NCBI GenBank assembly: GCA_000496215.1
Contig: KI543208.1
Coordinates: 7,283-12,436 of the forward strand
DNA length: 5,154 nucleotides
From: an uncultured archaeon A07HN63
GTDB lineage: Archaea; Halobacteriota; Halobacteria; Halobacteriales; Haloferacaceae
Direction: 5' to 3'
Shown here: piece by piece, positions 1-5,061 of the stretch
Position numbering within the stretch: position 1 is the first letter of the stretch
How the letters are laid out: every line of letters starts with the position of its first letter
Notes under the pieces: generated by a model
The model's input: the letters and a program-made list of their open reading frames with translations, nothing else
What the model was told of the DNA's origin: nothing
Databases searched by the model: none
Program-made: the position numbers and the translations under genes

Positions 1-15
1 GATGTTGATAACATC
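1..15. repeat. Short inverted repeat just downstream of thrB
   Basis: GATGTT (1-6) and AACATC (10-15) are perfect reverse complements around a 3-nt spacer, 10 nt beyond the thrB stop codon. The stem is short and AT-leaning, and the window edge hides any extension to the left. It could be a weak 3'-end hairpin of the thrB transcript or chance. Archaeal termination relies mainly on T-rich tracts, and I see none here. Confidence 0.25.
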
Positions 16-25
16 GCAGCAACAA

Positions 26-901
26 TTACAGTATTGTCGCGCCCTCACTGACACGTGTCTGGTAGGCGCGGGCTTCGACATCGGCTGCGTCGAAGGCGTC
101 CAGCATCGCACTGGCGACGGCACGGCGGTCGCCCGCCCGACAGGCTGCCAGCACCGATGGGCCAGCCCCACTGACGGTAACACCGGTTGCTCCCGCATCG
201 AAGGCAGCCTCTCGGACCGCCGCGTAGCCGGTGATGAGTTCGGCACGGGCCGGCGTCACGAGCGGGTCGTCCATCCCGCGGCCGACGAGGACAGGGTCGG
301 ATTGACACATTCCCACTGAGAGCGTCGCTGCGTTGCCGACGGTTTCGACCAGTTCCTCCATGCTCGCCCGCTCGGGAACGACCCGGCGGGCGTCCCGCGT
401 CGAGACGGCGATTTCGGGGAGGCAGGCGACAAGCGGAATATCGGTCTGGGCGGCTTCGACGCCGTCGGCGGTGGCGATGGTGAACCCACCGAGAATGGAG
501 GGCGCGACGTTGTCGGCGTGGGCCGTCCCGGAGACGACGGCCTCGCCCTCGGCGGCAATCGGGACGAGTTCCTTCGGCGTCAGGCCACGGTCGTAGAGTT
601 CGTTGAGCGCGACTGCCGCGCCCGCCGCCGAGGCGGCCGACGAGCCCAGCCCCGAGGAGGGCCGGACGCCCTTGTCGATCTCGATGTGGGCCGGCGCGTC
701 GAGGGCGTCGACGACCGCGCCGACGGTGTTGTCGTCGGGGTCGGTCGGGATGTACTGACTGCCGGCGCCCGTGATCTCGATGGTCGTCCGCTCGGCGCGT
801 TCGACCCGGATCACGTCGGCTGGCCGGTCGAGCGCGACGCCGAACACGTCGAACCCGCTGCCGAGGTTCGCGCTCGTCGCCGGGGCCCGAACCGTAATCA
901 T
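26..901 (-). CDS. thrB: Homoserine kinase (GHMP kinase family)
   Basis: This enzyme phosphorylates L-homoserine with ATP to O-phosphohomoserine, the step before threonine synthase, in the cytosol. All three GHMP motifs are visible in the 291-residue product. Motif 1 is PATSANLGSGFD (7-18). The glycine/serine-rich ATP loop is PSSGLGSSAA (81-90). The C-terminal motif is TVSGAGPSVLA (242-252). The segment HADNVAPSILGG (128-139) matches the HxDNVAPxxLGG signature that separates homoserine kinases from mevalonate and shikimate GHMP relatives. Length is normal for the family (about 290-310), so the gene appears complete. The ATG at 901 is chosen because motif 1 begins seven residues in and a TATA-like element lies about 28 nt upstream, consistent with a leaderless mRNA. 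It is the last of four co-directional genes, 114 nt from its upstream neighbour. No other threonine gene is in view. Function is assigned with high confidence. Confidence 0.96.
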   Translation of the reverse strand: MITVRAPATSANLGSGFDVFGVALDRPADVIRVERAERTTIEITGAGSQYIPTDPDDNTVGAVVDALDAPAHIEIDKGVRPSSGLGSSAASAAGAAVALNELYDRGLTPKELVPIAAEGEAVVSGTAHADNVAPSILGGFTIATADGVEAAQTDIPLVACLPEIAVSTRDARRVVPERASMEELVETVGNAATLSVGMCQSDPVLVGRGMDDPLVTPARAELITGYAAVREAAFDAGATGVTVSGAGPSVLAACRAGDRRAVASAMLDAFDAADVEARAYQTRVSEGATIL

Positions 902-922
902 GCGTCGAGGTAATGGCAGTCA

Positions 923-940
923 CAGCAAAAAGGTAGCGAA
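923..940 (-). promoter_or_regulatory. Putative thrB promoter
   Basis: On the minus strand a T-rich CTTTTTG element (T run 927-931) is centred about 28 nt before the thrB ATG, the spacing expected for a leaderless haloarchaeal transcript. It is a poor match to TTTAWA. No Shine-Dalgarno sequence is seen before the start. Confidence 0.33.
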
Positions 941-949
941 GCCGGCCGG

Positions 950-1005
950 GGGGTGCTGCCGTTGCAACCGATCAGCGGCGGAATGCTGCTGATCGAGGGG
1001 TGCTG
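950..1005. repeat. Hairpin flanked by 9-bp direct repeats in the thrB upstream gap
   Basis: CGATCAGC (969-976) and GCTGATCG (988-995) form a perfect 8-bp stem with an 11-nt loop. GGGGTGCTG occurs on both sides as a direct repeat (950-958 and 997-1005). A small palindrome, GTTGCAAC, lies at 961-968. The block is between the stop of the 83-residue membrane gene and the thrB promoter, so in minus-strand transcripts it would be the 3' end of the former. Possible roles are a processing or termination structure, or a binding site upstream of thrB. No T tract follows it. Confidence 0.4.
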
Positions 1006-1015
1006 GATGCTCACC

Positions 1016-1267
1016 TTACTCGTTAGCCGTAACGTAGACGATGGGACCGATCACGAGGAGCGTGAGACCGAGGAAGAGATAGACCGAGGGCATCGTCGAC
1101 AGCGGCGTCAGGAGGAAGATCAGCCCGAAGGCGATCGTGTTGAGCCCGATTACCTGCTGCGATTTCAGCGGTAGCGCCCCGAGTGTCGTCACCACGAATC
1201 CGAGCAACAGGACCTGTCCCATGTTGTAGTTGATGAGAATCGAGTCGATGAGCTGTAACGGCAGCAT
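1016..1267 (-). CDS. Small three-helix membrane protein, function unknown
   Basis: The 83-residue product is almost entirely hydrophobic, with three predicted helices at about 17-34, 38-54 and 60-79. Short polar turns (K35-S36-Q37-Q38 and the S57-x-M59-P60 region) separate them. There is no signal peptide, cysteine or catalytic motif. The ATG at 1267 is preferred over Met16 because a TATA-like TTTAATG (about 1297-1303, minus strand) sits some 33 nt upstream, giving a very short leader. A Met16 start would remove the amphipathic N-terminus but leave all helices. It lies between another mini membrane protein (67-nt gap) and thrB (114-nt gap). Coding status is supported by the clean frame, the hydrophobic helix pattern and the absence of the Arg-rich composition typical of wrong-frame GC-rich DNA. 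I recognise no family name. It may be a conserved haloarchaeal hypothetical protein. Confidence 0.75.
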   Translation of the reverse strand: MLPLQLIDSILINYNMGQVLLLGFVVTTLGALPLKSQQVIGLNTIAFGLIFLLTPLSTMPSVYLFLGLTLLVIGPIVYVTANE

Positions 1268-1295
1268 GGATACCTGAAGGTGACGCTGAAACGCG

Positions 1296-1312
1296 CATTA
1301 AACTTCCGTTCT
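1296..1312 (-). promoter_or_regulatory. Putative promoter of the 83-aa membrane gene
   Basis: The minus-strand element TTTAATG (about 1297-1303) is preceded by a purine-rich AGAACGGAAG-like BRE candidate. The expected start point near 1274 leaves a leader of only a few nucleotides before the ATG at 1267. It suggests this gene can be transcribed independently of the gene upstream. Confidence 0.42.
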
Positions 1313-1334
1313 CTCGTCGGTGCGTCCCGCAGTC

Positions 1335-1556
1335 CTACTCTGGCCCGGTGATATCGAGCGGTCTGATCCAGCCGTACCAGACGACGAACACCATCCCACC
1401 GTAGCCGGCGATATAGAGCAGGTCACCGAGTCGCGGCAGGCCGAGCTGGCGGAAGCCCCAGGCGGCGACGCCGGAGCCGGCCACACCGAGAAACATGACC
1501 ACGGCCAGCAGCAACGTATCTGAGGAGAGGAGTGCGCGAAGGTTCGTCTCAGCCAT
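1335..1556 (-). CDS. Small two-helix membrane protein, function unknown
   Basis: The 73-residue product has a short polar N-terminus and two predicted helices (about 14-34 and 44-64). They are joined by a basic loop, FRQLGLPRLGD (35-45), with a second basic residue R65 after helix 2. The positive loop predicts a cytosolic turn with both termini outside, though this is only a hydropathy guess. Glycines are frequent in both helices (G24, G27, G29, G34; G51, G53, G54), as in closely packed helices. The ATG at 1556 gives a start just before the first helix, and no alternative start is needed. It lies 72 nt after the DUF5778-like gene and 67 nt before the next small membrane gene, same strand. No family is recognised. 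It could be an accessory subunit or one of a pair with its neighbour, which is inference from adjacency only. Confidence 0.72.
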   Translation of the reverse strand: MAETNLRALLSSDTLLLAVVMFLGVAGSGVAAWGFRQLGLPRLGDLLYIAGYGGMVFVVWYGWIRPLDITGPE

Positions 1557-1628
1557 ATCAGCTGTAGCGGTGCCAGCCGTGTCAATGGCTCGATTTCGCT
1601 GGGCCGATCCACGGACGCGACCGCCGGA

Positions 1629-2021
1629 CTACGGCACCGGCGTCACCGACAGCCCGCGGTCTTCGAGCGCCTCGATGATGCCCTCGTGGTCGGCGGTCGC
1701 CTCGTAATAAAAGACCAGATGGAATCGGCCGTCCCGCAGCAGTTGCTGGCACTCCCAGACGAACTCGTCGTCGTCCAGCGTACGGCCGTGGAACTGGTTG
1801 GAGGCGAACTCGGGGTCGTCGTTGCCGGCGTAGATGTAGCTCTCGCCCTTGTCGGTGTGGTCGGCGATGATCTCGTTGCAGTCGACGGTGAGTTCGTGCA
1901 TTTCGAGATCCTCCTCGCTGGAAAACTCGGTGTGGATGACGAGGCCGACCAGCTCGATATCGCCGGGGTCGAGCAGCGCCTTCGTCCGCTCGTAGAGGTC
2001 GTCTTCGAGCACGTCACTCAT
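1629..2021 (-). CDS. DUF5778-like haloarchaeal protein
   Basis: The 130-residue protein is strongly acidic with no membrane segment, as expected of a soluble halophile cytosolic protein. The N-terminal part (1-57) begins with an acidic helix (LEDDLYERTKALLDPGDIEL) followed by a beta-rich stretch. The middle contains YIYAGNDDPEFASNQFHGRTLDDDEFVW (62-89). The C-terminal part has CQQLLRDGRFHLVFYYEA (91-108) and a helix-strand end (DHEGIIEALEDRGLSVTPV). This pattern and length agree with my memory of the haloarchaeal DUF5778 family, whose function is unknown; the assignment is from recall, not a search. Two cysteines (C48, C91) are present without a metal-binding arrangement. A TATA-like GTTTAGCC lies about 28 nt before the ATG, giving a leaderless transcript that diverges from the membrane gene at 2110. 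It is the first gene of the minus-strand group ending in thrB. Confidence 0.85.
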   Translation of the reverse strand: MSDVLEDDLYERTKALLDPGDIELVGLVIHTEFSSEEDLEMHELTVDCNEIIADHTDKGESYIYAGNDDPEFASNQFHGRTLDDDEFVWECQQLLRDGRFHLVFYYEATADHEGIIEALEDRGLSVTPVP

Positions 2022-2044
2022 GATACAGGCAGTCGACGGTCGAC

Positions 2045-2056
2045 GGCTAAACGGCT
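2045..2056 (-). promoter_or_regulatory. Putative promoter of the DUF5778-like gene
   Basis: The minus-strand GTTTAGCC (around 2045-2052) is centred about 28 nt before the ATG at 2021, which fits a leaderless start. It lies beside a 7-bp tandem repeat, CGACGGT/CGACGGC (2034-2047), in the 88-nt divergent spacer. Confidence 0.38.
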
Positions 2057-2078
2057 ACCGGTTCGGGTCGGGCTACGG

Positions 2079-2089
2079 ATTTATTCTTA
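2079..2089 (+). promoter_or_regulatory. Putative promoter of the six-helix membrane gene
   Basis: TTTATTCTT (2080-2088) is centred 26 nt before the ATG at 2110. This is the canonical TATA position for a leaderless haloarchaeal mRNA and supports 2110, rather than the in-frame ATG at 2020, as the true start. The 2020 ATG lies upstream of this TATA and overlaps the divergent gene's start codon. Confidence 0.52.
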
Positions 2090-2109
2090 CAGCGATCGAA
2101 GGACGGGGT

Positions 2110-2731
2110 ATGGACCGGCCTATCGGCCGCGTGCTCGTCGGCGACGACCGCGCGCTGACGGCCAAAACGCTCGGCGTCACGGCGGCGTTGAGCGGCGTCG
2201 CCGCCGGTGCCGTCGTCGGGCCGCGCTGGGTTCGCGGTGGCCCAAGCGGTGAGACAGCAGTGGTGCTCGTCGCTGGTGCGGTTGTGGTGCTGGCGGCCGC
2301 GTTGGCGAGCCAGTTTTTTCGCTACCGCTGCGGAGTTGCCGCCGCGACCGCTCGCACTCGGCGTCGGGTCGCTGATCGTCGGCCTGTGGCTCGTTGGGTC
2401 GGGACTCGATGTCTCTCTTCTCTTCTCGCTGGGCCCGATCCTGGCGCTGGGCGTGCTGGCCGCGCTGGCCGCCTACGCGAATAACGGCGCGCTGGCCGCG
2501 CTGTCGCTGGTCTTCTTTCCGGTGTTCGCGTACCTGCTTGCTGCGCCCGCAGCCCTGCCACCCGAACTCGCCGGCGGGCTGCGGCTCCGGCTGTCTTTGC
2601 TGCTCGGGCTGCTGTTCGCGCTCGGCGTCGGGAGTGGCGGCTTTCTGGTCGGCTCGTGGCTGCGGTGGGCCGAGGAGTACGCCGCACTCCGGCGGGAGTT
2701 CCCGTTCGATCCGTTCGATAGAATAGAGTGA
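2110..2731 (+). pseudogene. Six-helix membrane protein gene with a +1 frameshift at a T6 run
   Basis: The frame from ATG 2110 encodes a normal N-terminus with two hydrophobic helices. After the T run at 2314-2319 it becomes an Arg-rich wrong-frame stretch ending at 2484. The next frame is wrong-looking (Cys/Trp/Arg-rich) before this point. After it, four further hydrophobic helices continue to the TGA at 2729-2731. Dropping one T joins them as ...LASQFF-ATAAELPPRP..., a 206-residue protein. Predicted helices are at about 20-37, 49-71, 81-99, 103-122, 125-147 and 161-183. The tail is short and soluble (WAEEYAALRREFPFDPFDRIE). No catalytic motif or family is recognised. The cause may be a sequencing or assembly error, a true mutation, or less likely programmed frameshifting. 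The gene diverges from the DUF5778-like gene and precedes the low-GC segment. Confidence 0.8.
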
Positions 2732-2732
2732 A

Positions 2733-2749
2733 ACCGGAACGCCGCCGGT
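2733..2749 (+). other. Possible hairpin after the membrane gene stop
   Basis: ACCGG (2733-2737) and CCGGT (2745-2749) can pair around a 7-nt loop, starting 2 nt after the TGA. No T tract follows directly; the next T-rich element is GGGGTTTTT at 2832-2840. It could be a 3'-end structure, but the 5-bp stem is short. Confidence 0.22.
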
Positions 2750-2791
2750 CAAATAAGCACTGCTGGGAAATTAATGCGGAGCGATCAGTAC

Positions 2792-2808
2792 CGAACTAGT
2801 ATAAATAG
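2792..2808 (+). promoter_or_regulatory. Strong BRE/TATA promoter of the PGF-pre-PGF-like gene
   Basis: CCGAAC (2791-2796) followed by TATAAATA (2800-2807) is the best archaeal BRE/TATA match in the window. A start point about 25 nt downstream (near 2828) gives a leader of roughly 50 nt to the ATG at 2880. That leader has no Shine-Dalgarno motif. It contains a 10-codon reading frame, MSVVIYNFSN (2843-2875), ending 4 nt before the gene's ATG. A weaker GATATAC element (2854-2860) about 23 nt before the ATG could serve a second, leaderless start. The surrounding 2732-2879 is AT-rich and otherwise non-coding. Confidence 0.6.
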
Positions 2809-2879
2809 TAGAAAACATAGGAATCATACCCGGGGGTTTTTCATGTCGGTGGTGATATACAATTTCAGTAATTAAATAG

Positions 2880-3860
2880 ATGACTATGATCATACTCCCC
2901 GGTGAAAAGAACCAGACGGGGAGGATTATAGCCGCGGTCACGGTCGCTTGTATTCTTATTGGAGCCACACTTGTCCCGCTCGGTGTCGCAGCACAGTCTA
3001 CCAACACGACAGGCGATCCACAACCGAGTATCGCCGAGATCAAAAGCATCATCAGTTCGTTTGGGAGCCCGACAACAACAGCCAAGCCGGAGCTCGAAGA
3101 CGCCGAGACTGACTTGCCTGGAGTGACTGTGACGCCTGTTGAAACCCAGCTCGTCAACGCGATTACCTTCGACACAGAGGGGCTCAGTGGTTCGGTGAAG
3201 ATTACCGAATACGCGGATCCACCGGCGGTAATACGTAGACGAATGTCCGAATCGATACGCAGCACCGATTCGATCAACGTCGGCGGTGAGGATGCCGATA
3301 GTGGCGACAGTATCGACGTTATAGCAGTCGCCAATATCACACCCACGACAGAAGAGGCAGAGGAGTCAGCGGCCACGATGCGATTACGTCTGGAGGAAAG
3401 CAAAGTCGAGAATCCAGAGCAACTGACCGTAATCAAGGAAATATACGACGACGAGGCGAAAAAACCGAGATGGGAACAACTCAATACCACCGTCGAAAGC
3501 ACAGGCAGTAACACGGTCACCTTCACAGCGCAGGTTGACGAATTTTCACTGTTCGCAGTCACTGAAATACAACAACAGCGATCAGGTGGCGGCGAGGCAC
3601 AGCAACGACAAGCGGTACAACAGCAAACCGAGCAACACCAAGGCGAAGATACCGCGCCGCTGTTGAGACTACTTGCAAGTGCCGTAGTGCTCCTCGGTAT
3701 CTTCGCCACAGCCGGGTTCTACATTCGCAGGAATTACACGGGTACTCTAAAGAAAGTCAGTACGACTGATATCATGTTTTGGAGAGATAATGATAGTACT
3801 GAGATAACCGCAGATGAGTTTGATTGGGGACCAATCGACGAGGAATCCGAGTCCGAGTAA
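2880..3860 (+). CDS. Exported PGF-pre-PGF-like domain protein with C-terminal membrane anchor
   Basis: The 326-residue product begins with a Sec-type signal peptide: basic region to R15, hydrophobic core 16-36, likely cleavage after VAA (36-38). A Ser/Thr/Pro-rich spacer follows. Residues about 88-230 resemble the haloarchaeal PGF-pre-PGF domain, notably ATMRLRLEESKVENPEQLTVIKE (165-187), WEQLNTTV (198-205) and VDEFSLFAV (219-227). Next come a Gln-rich linker (231-254) and a helix (260-282) followed by RR and KK. An acidic tail (303-326) ends the protein, predicted to be cytosolic. Extracellular sequons are at N42, N152 and N202, suggesting N-glycosylation. There is no PGF-CTERM motif, so it is not an obvious archaeosortase substrate. 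TAG at 2877-2879 bars an upstream in-frame start; Met3 is an alternative. Base and codon use (ATA, AGA) differ from neighbours, suggesting transfer. Role unknown; a surface or sensing protein is inference. Confidence 0.88.
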   Translation: MTMIILPGEKNQTGRIIAAVTVACILIGATLVPLGVAAQSTNTTGDPQPSIAEIKSIISSFGSPTTTAKPELEDAETDLPGVTVTPVETQLVNAITFDTEGLSGSVKITEYADPPAVIRRRMSESIRSTDSINVGGEDADSGDSIDVIAVANITPTTEEAEESAATMRLRLEESKVENPEQLTVIKEIYDDEAKKPRWEQLNTTVESTGSNTVTFTAQVDEFSLFAVTEIQQQRSGGGEAQQRQAVQQQTEQHQGEDTAPLLRLLASAVVLLGIFATAGFYIRRNYTGTLKKVSTTDIMFWRDNDSTEITADEFDWGPIDEESESE

Positions 3861-3903
3861 TAGAATCGCCACCCTGTCGAAACTGACTCGATTACTGAGC
3901 GCG
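3861..3903. other. Convergent 3' spacer
   Basis: This 43-nt gap lies between the stop of the exported-protein gene and the stop of carA. I find no T tract or strong hairpin on either strand, so read-through producing antisense overlap is possible. Confidence 0.4.
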
Positions 3904-4965
3904 TCAGTCGGCGGTGACCGTCGACTCCTGTTCGATCATCGCCAGCACGTCGTCGAAGAAGCCTAGCGAGTCGTGCGGGCCGGGATTGGCCTCGGGATGA
4001 TATTGGCGCGTAATGATGCCACGCTCGTCGTCGGCCAGCCCCTCCGCTGTGTCGTCGTTGACGTTGCGCTGGGTGACCTCGAGATCGCCCGGGTCAGAGA
4101 CCGTATAGCCGTGGTTCTGGGTCGTCATCACGACCTGCTCGCTTTCGATATCGAGCACCGGCTGGTTGACGCCACGGTGACCAAAGGCCATCTTCTCGGT
4201 GTCGCCGCCGAAGGCGCGGGCGACGATCTGCTGGCCGAGACAGATGCCGGCGATGGGCAGCTCGCCGGCGAACTCCTCAACGAGCGACTGGGTGTTCTCG
4301 AAGTTCGCGGGGTCGCCCGGGCCGTTTGAGATGAAGAGGATGTCGGGATCGAGATCGCGGATTTCCTCGGCGGAGGTCTGACACGAGAGCACGTGGACGT
4401 CCGCGCCGCGCTCGGTCAGCGAGTCGATGATCGAGCCTTTCGCGCCGCAGTCGATAAGTGCGACATCGGTTTCGCCGCCGCCACGGTGGACGGTCGGTTC
4501 GGGCGTGGTGACCTGCTCGCCGATCTCCTCGTGTTCGCTCATCTCCTTGCACTGTTCGAGTTCGGCTTTCGCGTCCTCGGGGGTCACGTCCTCGCCGGCG
4601 GCGATGCCGCATTTCATCGCGCCCTCCTCGCGGATCGAGGTGACGAGGTCGCGGGTTTCGATGTGGTCGATAGCGGGAACGCCCTCGGATTCGAGCCACG
4701 TCGCCACATCGTCGGTGAACTCGCGGGCGACAGCAGCGCGAGGGTGGACGCGGCTGGACTCGAAGCGGTCCGCGCGGACCCCGTAGTTGCCGATCAGCGT
4801 GTAGGAGAACGTGAGGACCTGCTCCTCGTAGGAGGGATCGGTGAGGCTTTCCTCGTAGCCTGTATAGGCGGTCGTGAACACCAGTTCGCCACGGGTTGTG
4901 CCCGGTGCGCGGCAGCGGGCTTCGAGCACGCGGCCGTCTGCTAACGCGATGTAGGCGTCTGACAT
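3904..4965 (-). CDS. carA: Carbamoyl-phosphate synthase, small (glutaminase) subunit
   Basis: CarA hydrolyses glutamine and channels ammonia to CarB, which makes carbamoyl phosphate for arginine and pyrimidine synthesis in the cytosol. The 353-residue product has the CarA-specific N-terminal domain (about 1-150), including TGYEESLTDPSYEEQVLTF (35-53), IGNYG (58-62) and IETRDLVTSIREEGAM (102-117). The C-terminal class I glutamine amidotransferase domain has the oxyanion-loop SNGPGDP (213-219), nucleophile C242 in GICLGQQ (240-246), QNHGY (283-287), and catalytic H323 and E325 in HPEANPGPHD. Length is typical for archaeal CarA and the catalytic set is complete. The ATG at 4965 begins the conserved N-terminus directly and has a TATA element about 28 nt upstream, so the mRNA is probably leaderless. 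carB does not follow; a convergent, unrelated gene does. The divergent Lrp/AsnC gene shares its promoter spacer and may regulate it. Confidence 0.97.
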   Translation of the reverse strand: MSDAYIALADGRVLEARCRAPGTTRGELVFTTAYTGYEESLTDPSYEEQVLTFSYTLIGNYGVRADRFESSRVHPRAAVAREFTDDVATWLESEGVPAIDHIETRDLVTSIREEGAMKCGIAAGEDVTPEDAKAELEQCKEMSEHEEIGEQVTTPEPTVHRGGGETDVALIDCGAKGSIIDSLTERGADVHVLSCQTSAEEIRDLDPDILFISNGPGDPANFENTQSLVEEFAGELPIAGICLGQQIVARAFGGDTEKMAFGHRGVNQPVLDIESEQVVMTTQNHGYTVSDPGDLEVTQRNVNDDTAEGLADDERGIITRQYHPEANPGPHDSLGFFDDVLAMIEQESTVTAD

Positions 4966-4978
4966 TACGAGTTACGTA
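4965..4978. repeat. Tandem TTACG half-sites at the carA start
   Basis: TTACGA (4965-4970) and TTACGTA (4972-4978, containing the palindrome TACGTA) are direct repeats spaced 7 nt apart at the carA transcription start region. TTACG is also the outer arm of the palindrome at 5016-5030, so these could be secondary sites for the same regulator. The motif is short and chance is possible. Confidence 0.3.
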
Positions 4979-4989
4979 TCGATTCTCGC

Positions 4990-5007
4990 TAATAAGTGCG
5001 TCGTTCG
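4990..5007 (-). promoter_or_regulatory. carA promoter
   Basis: Minus-strand ACTTATTA (4990-4997) is a TATA box centred about 28 nt before the carA ATG. It is preceded by a CGAACGACGC BRE candidate (4998-5007). The spacing predicts a leaderless carA transcript. The same AT block reads CTAATAAG on the plus strand and might also serve the Lrp gene with a leader of about 40 nt. Confidence 0.58.
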
Positions 5008-5015
5008 AAGATGCG

Positions 5016-5030
5016 TTACGAAATTCGTAA
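5016..5030. promoter_or_regulatory. Perfect 15-bp palindrome, candidate Lrp/AsnC operator
   Basis: TTACGAA-A-TTCGTAA has 7-bp perfect arms around one central base. It lies between carA (just upstream of its BRE/TATA) and the Lrp/AsnC gene (31 nt before its ATG). Size, symmetry and the AT-rich centre are like known Lrp/FFRP sites, which are 13-15 bp palindromes. It is well placed for autoregulation and for control of carA. Binding by this particular protein is inferred from adjacency. Confidence 0.55.
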
Positions 5031-5061
5031 TCGGTAAGGGCCTCCTCCCGCTTGTCCCGGC

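Noticed and set aside
45..923. Second minus-strand frame overlapping thrB
   Set aside because: Its product is extremely Arg-rich, the usual signature of a wrong frame in GC-rich haloarchaeal DNA, while the thrB frame carries all GHMP motifs.
2020..2109. In-frame upstream ATG at 2020 as the start of the membrane gene
   Set aside because: It lies before the TATA element that is correctly spaced for 2110 and overlaps the divergent gene's start codon. The extra 30 residues look like non-coding sequence.
2177..2752. Minus-strand 191-codon frame opposite the frameshifted membrane gene
   Set aside because: Its Gln/Arg/Glu-rich product lacks any domain. The plus strand explains the region as one membrane protein with a single-base shift.
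2771..3709. Long minus-strand open frame of 312 codons opposite the exported-protein gene
   Set aside because: The translation is Ser/Cys-rich without domains, while the plus strand has a signal peptide, a recognisable domain, an anchor and a strong promoter. It is a shadow frame.
2718..3866. Seven-base match ATAGAAT at 2718-2724 and 3860-3866 bracketing the low-GC segment, possibly a target-site duplication
   Set aside because: Seven bases is near chance level, and there are no terminal inverted repeats, transposase or integrase. Not enough to call a mobile element.
4393..4944. Plus-strand frame of 183 codons inside carA
   Set aside because: carA on the minus strand has a complete set of catalytic motifs. 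The plus frame is a shadow common in GC-rich genes.
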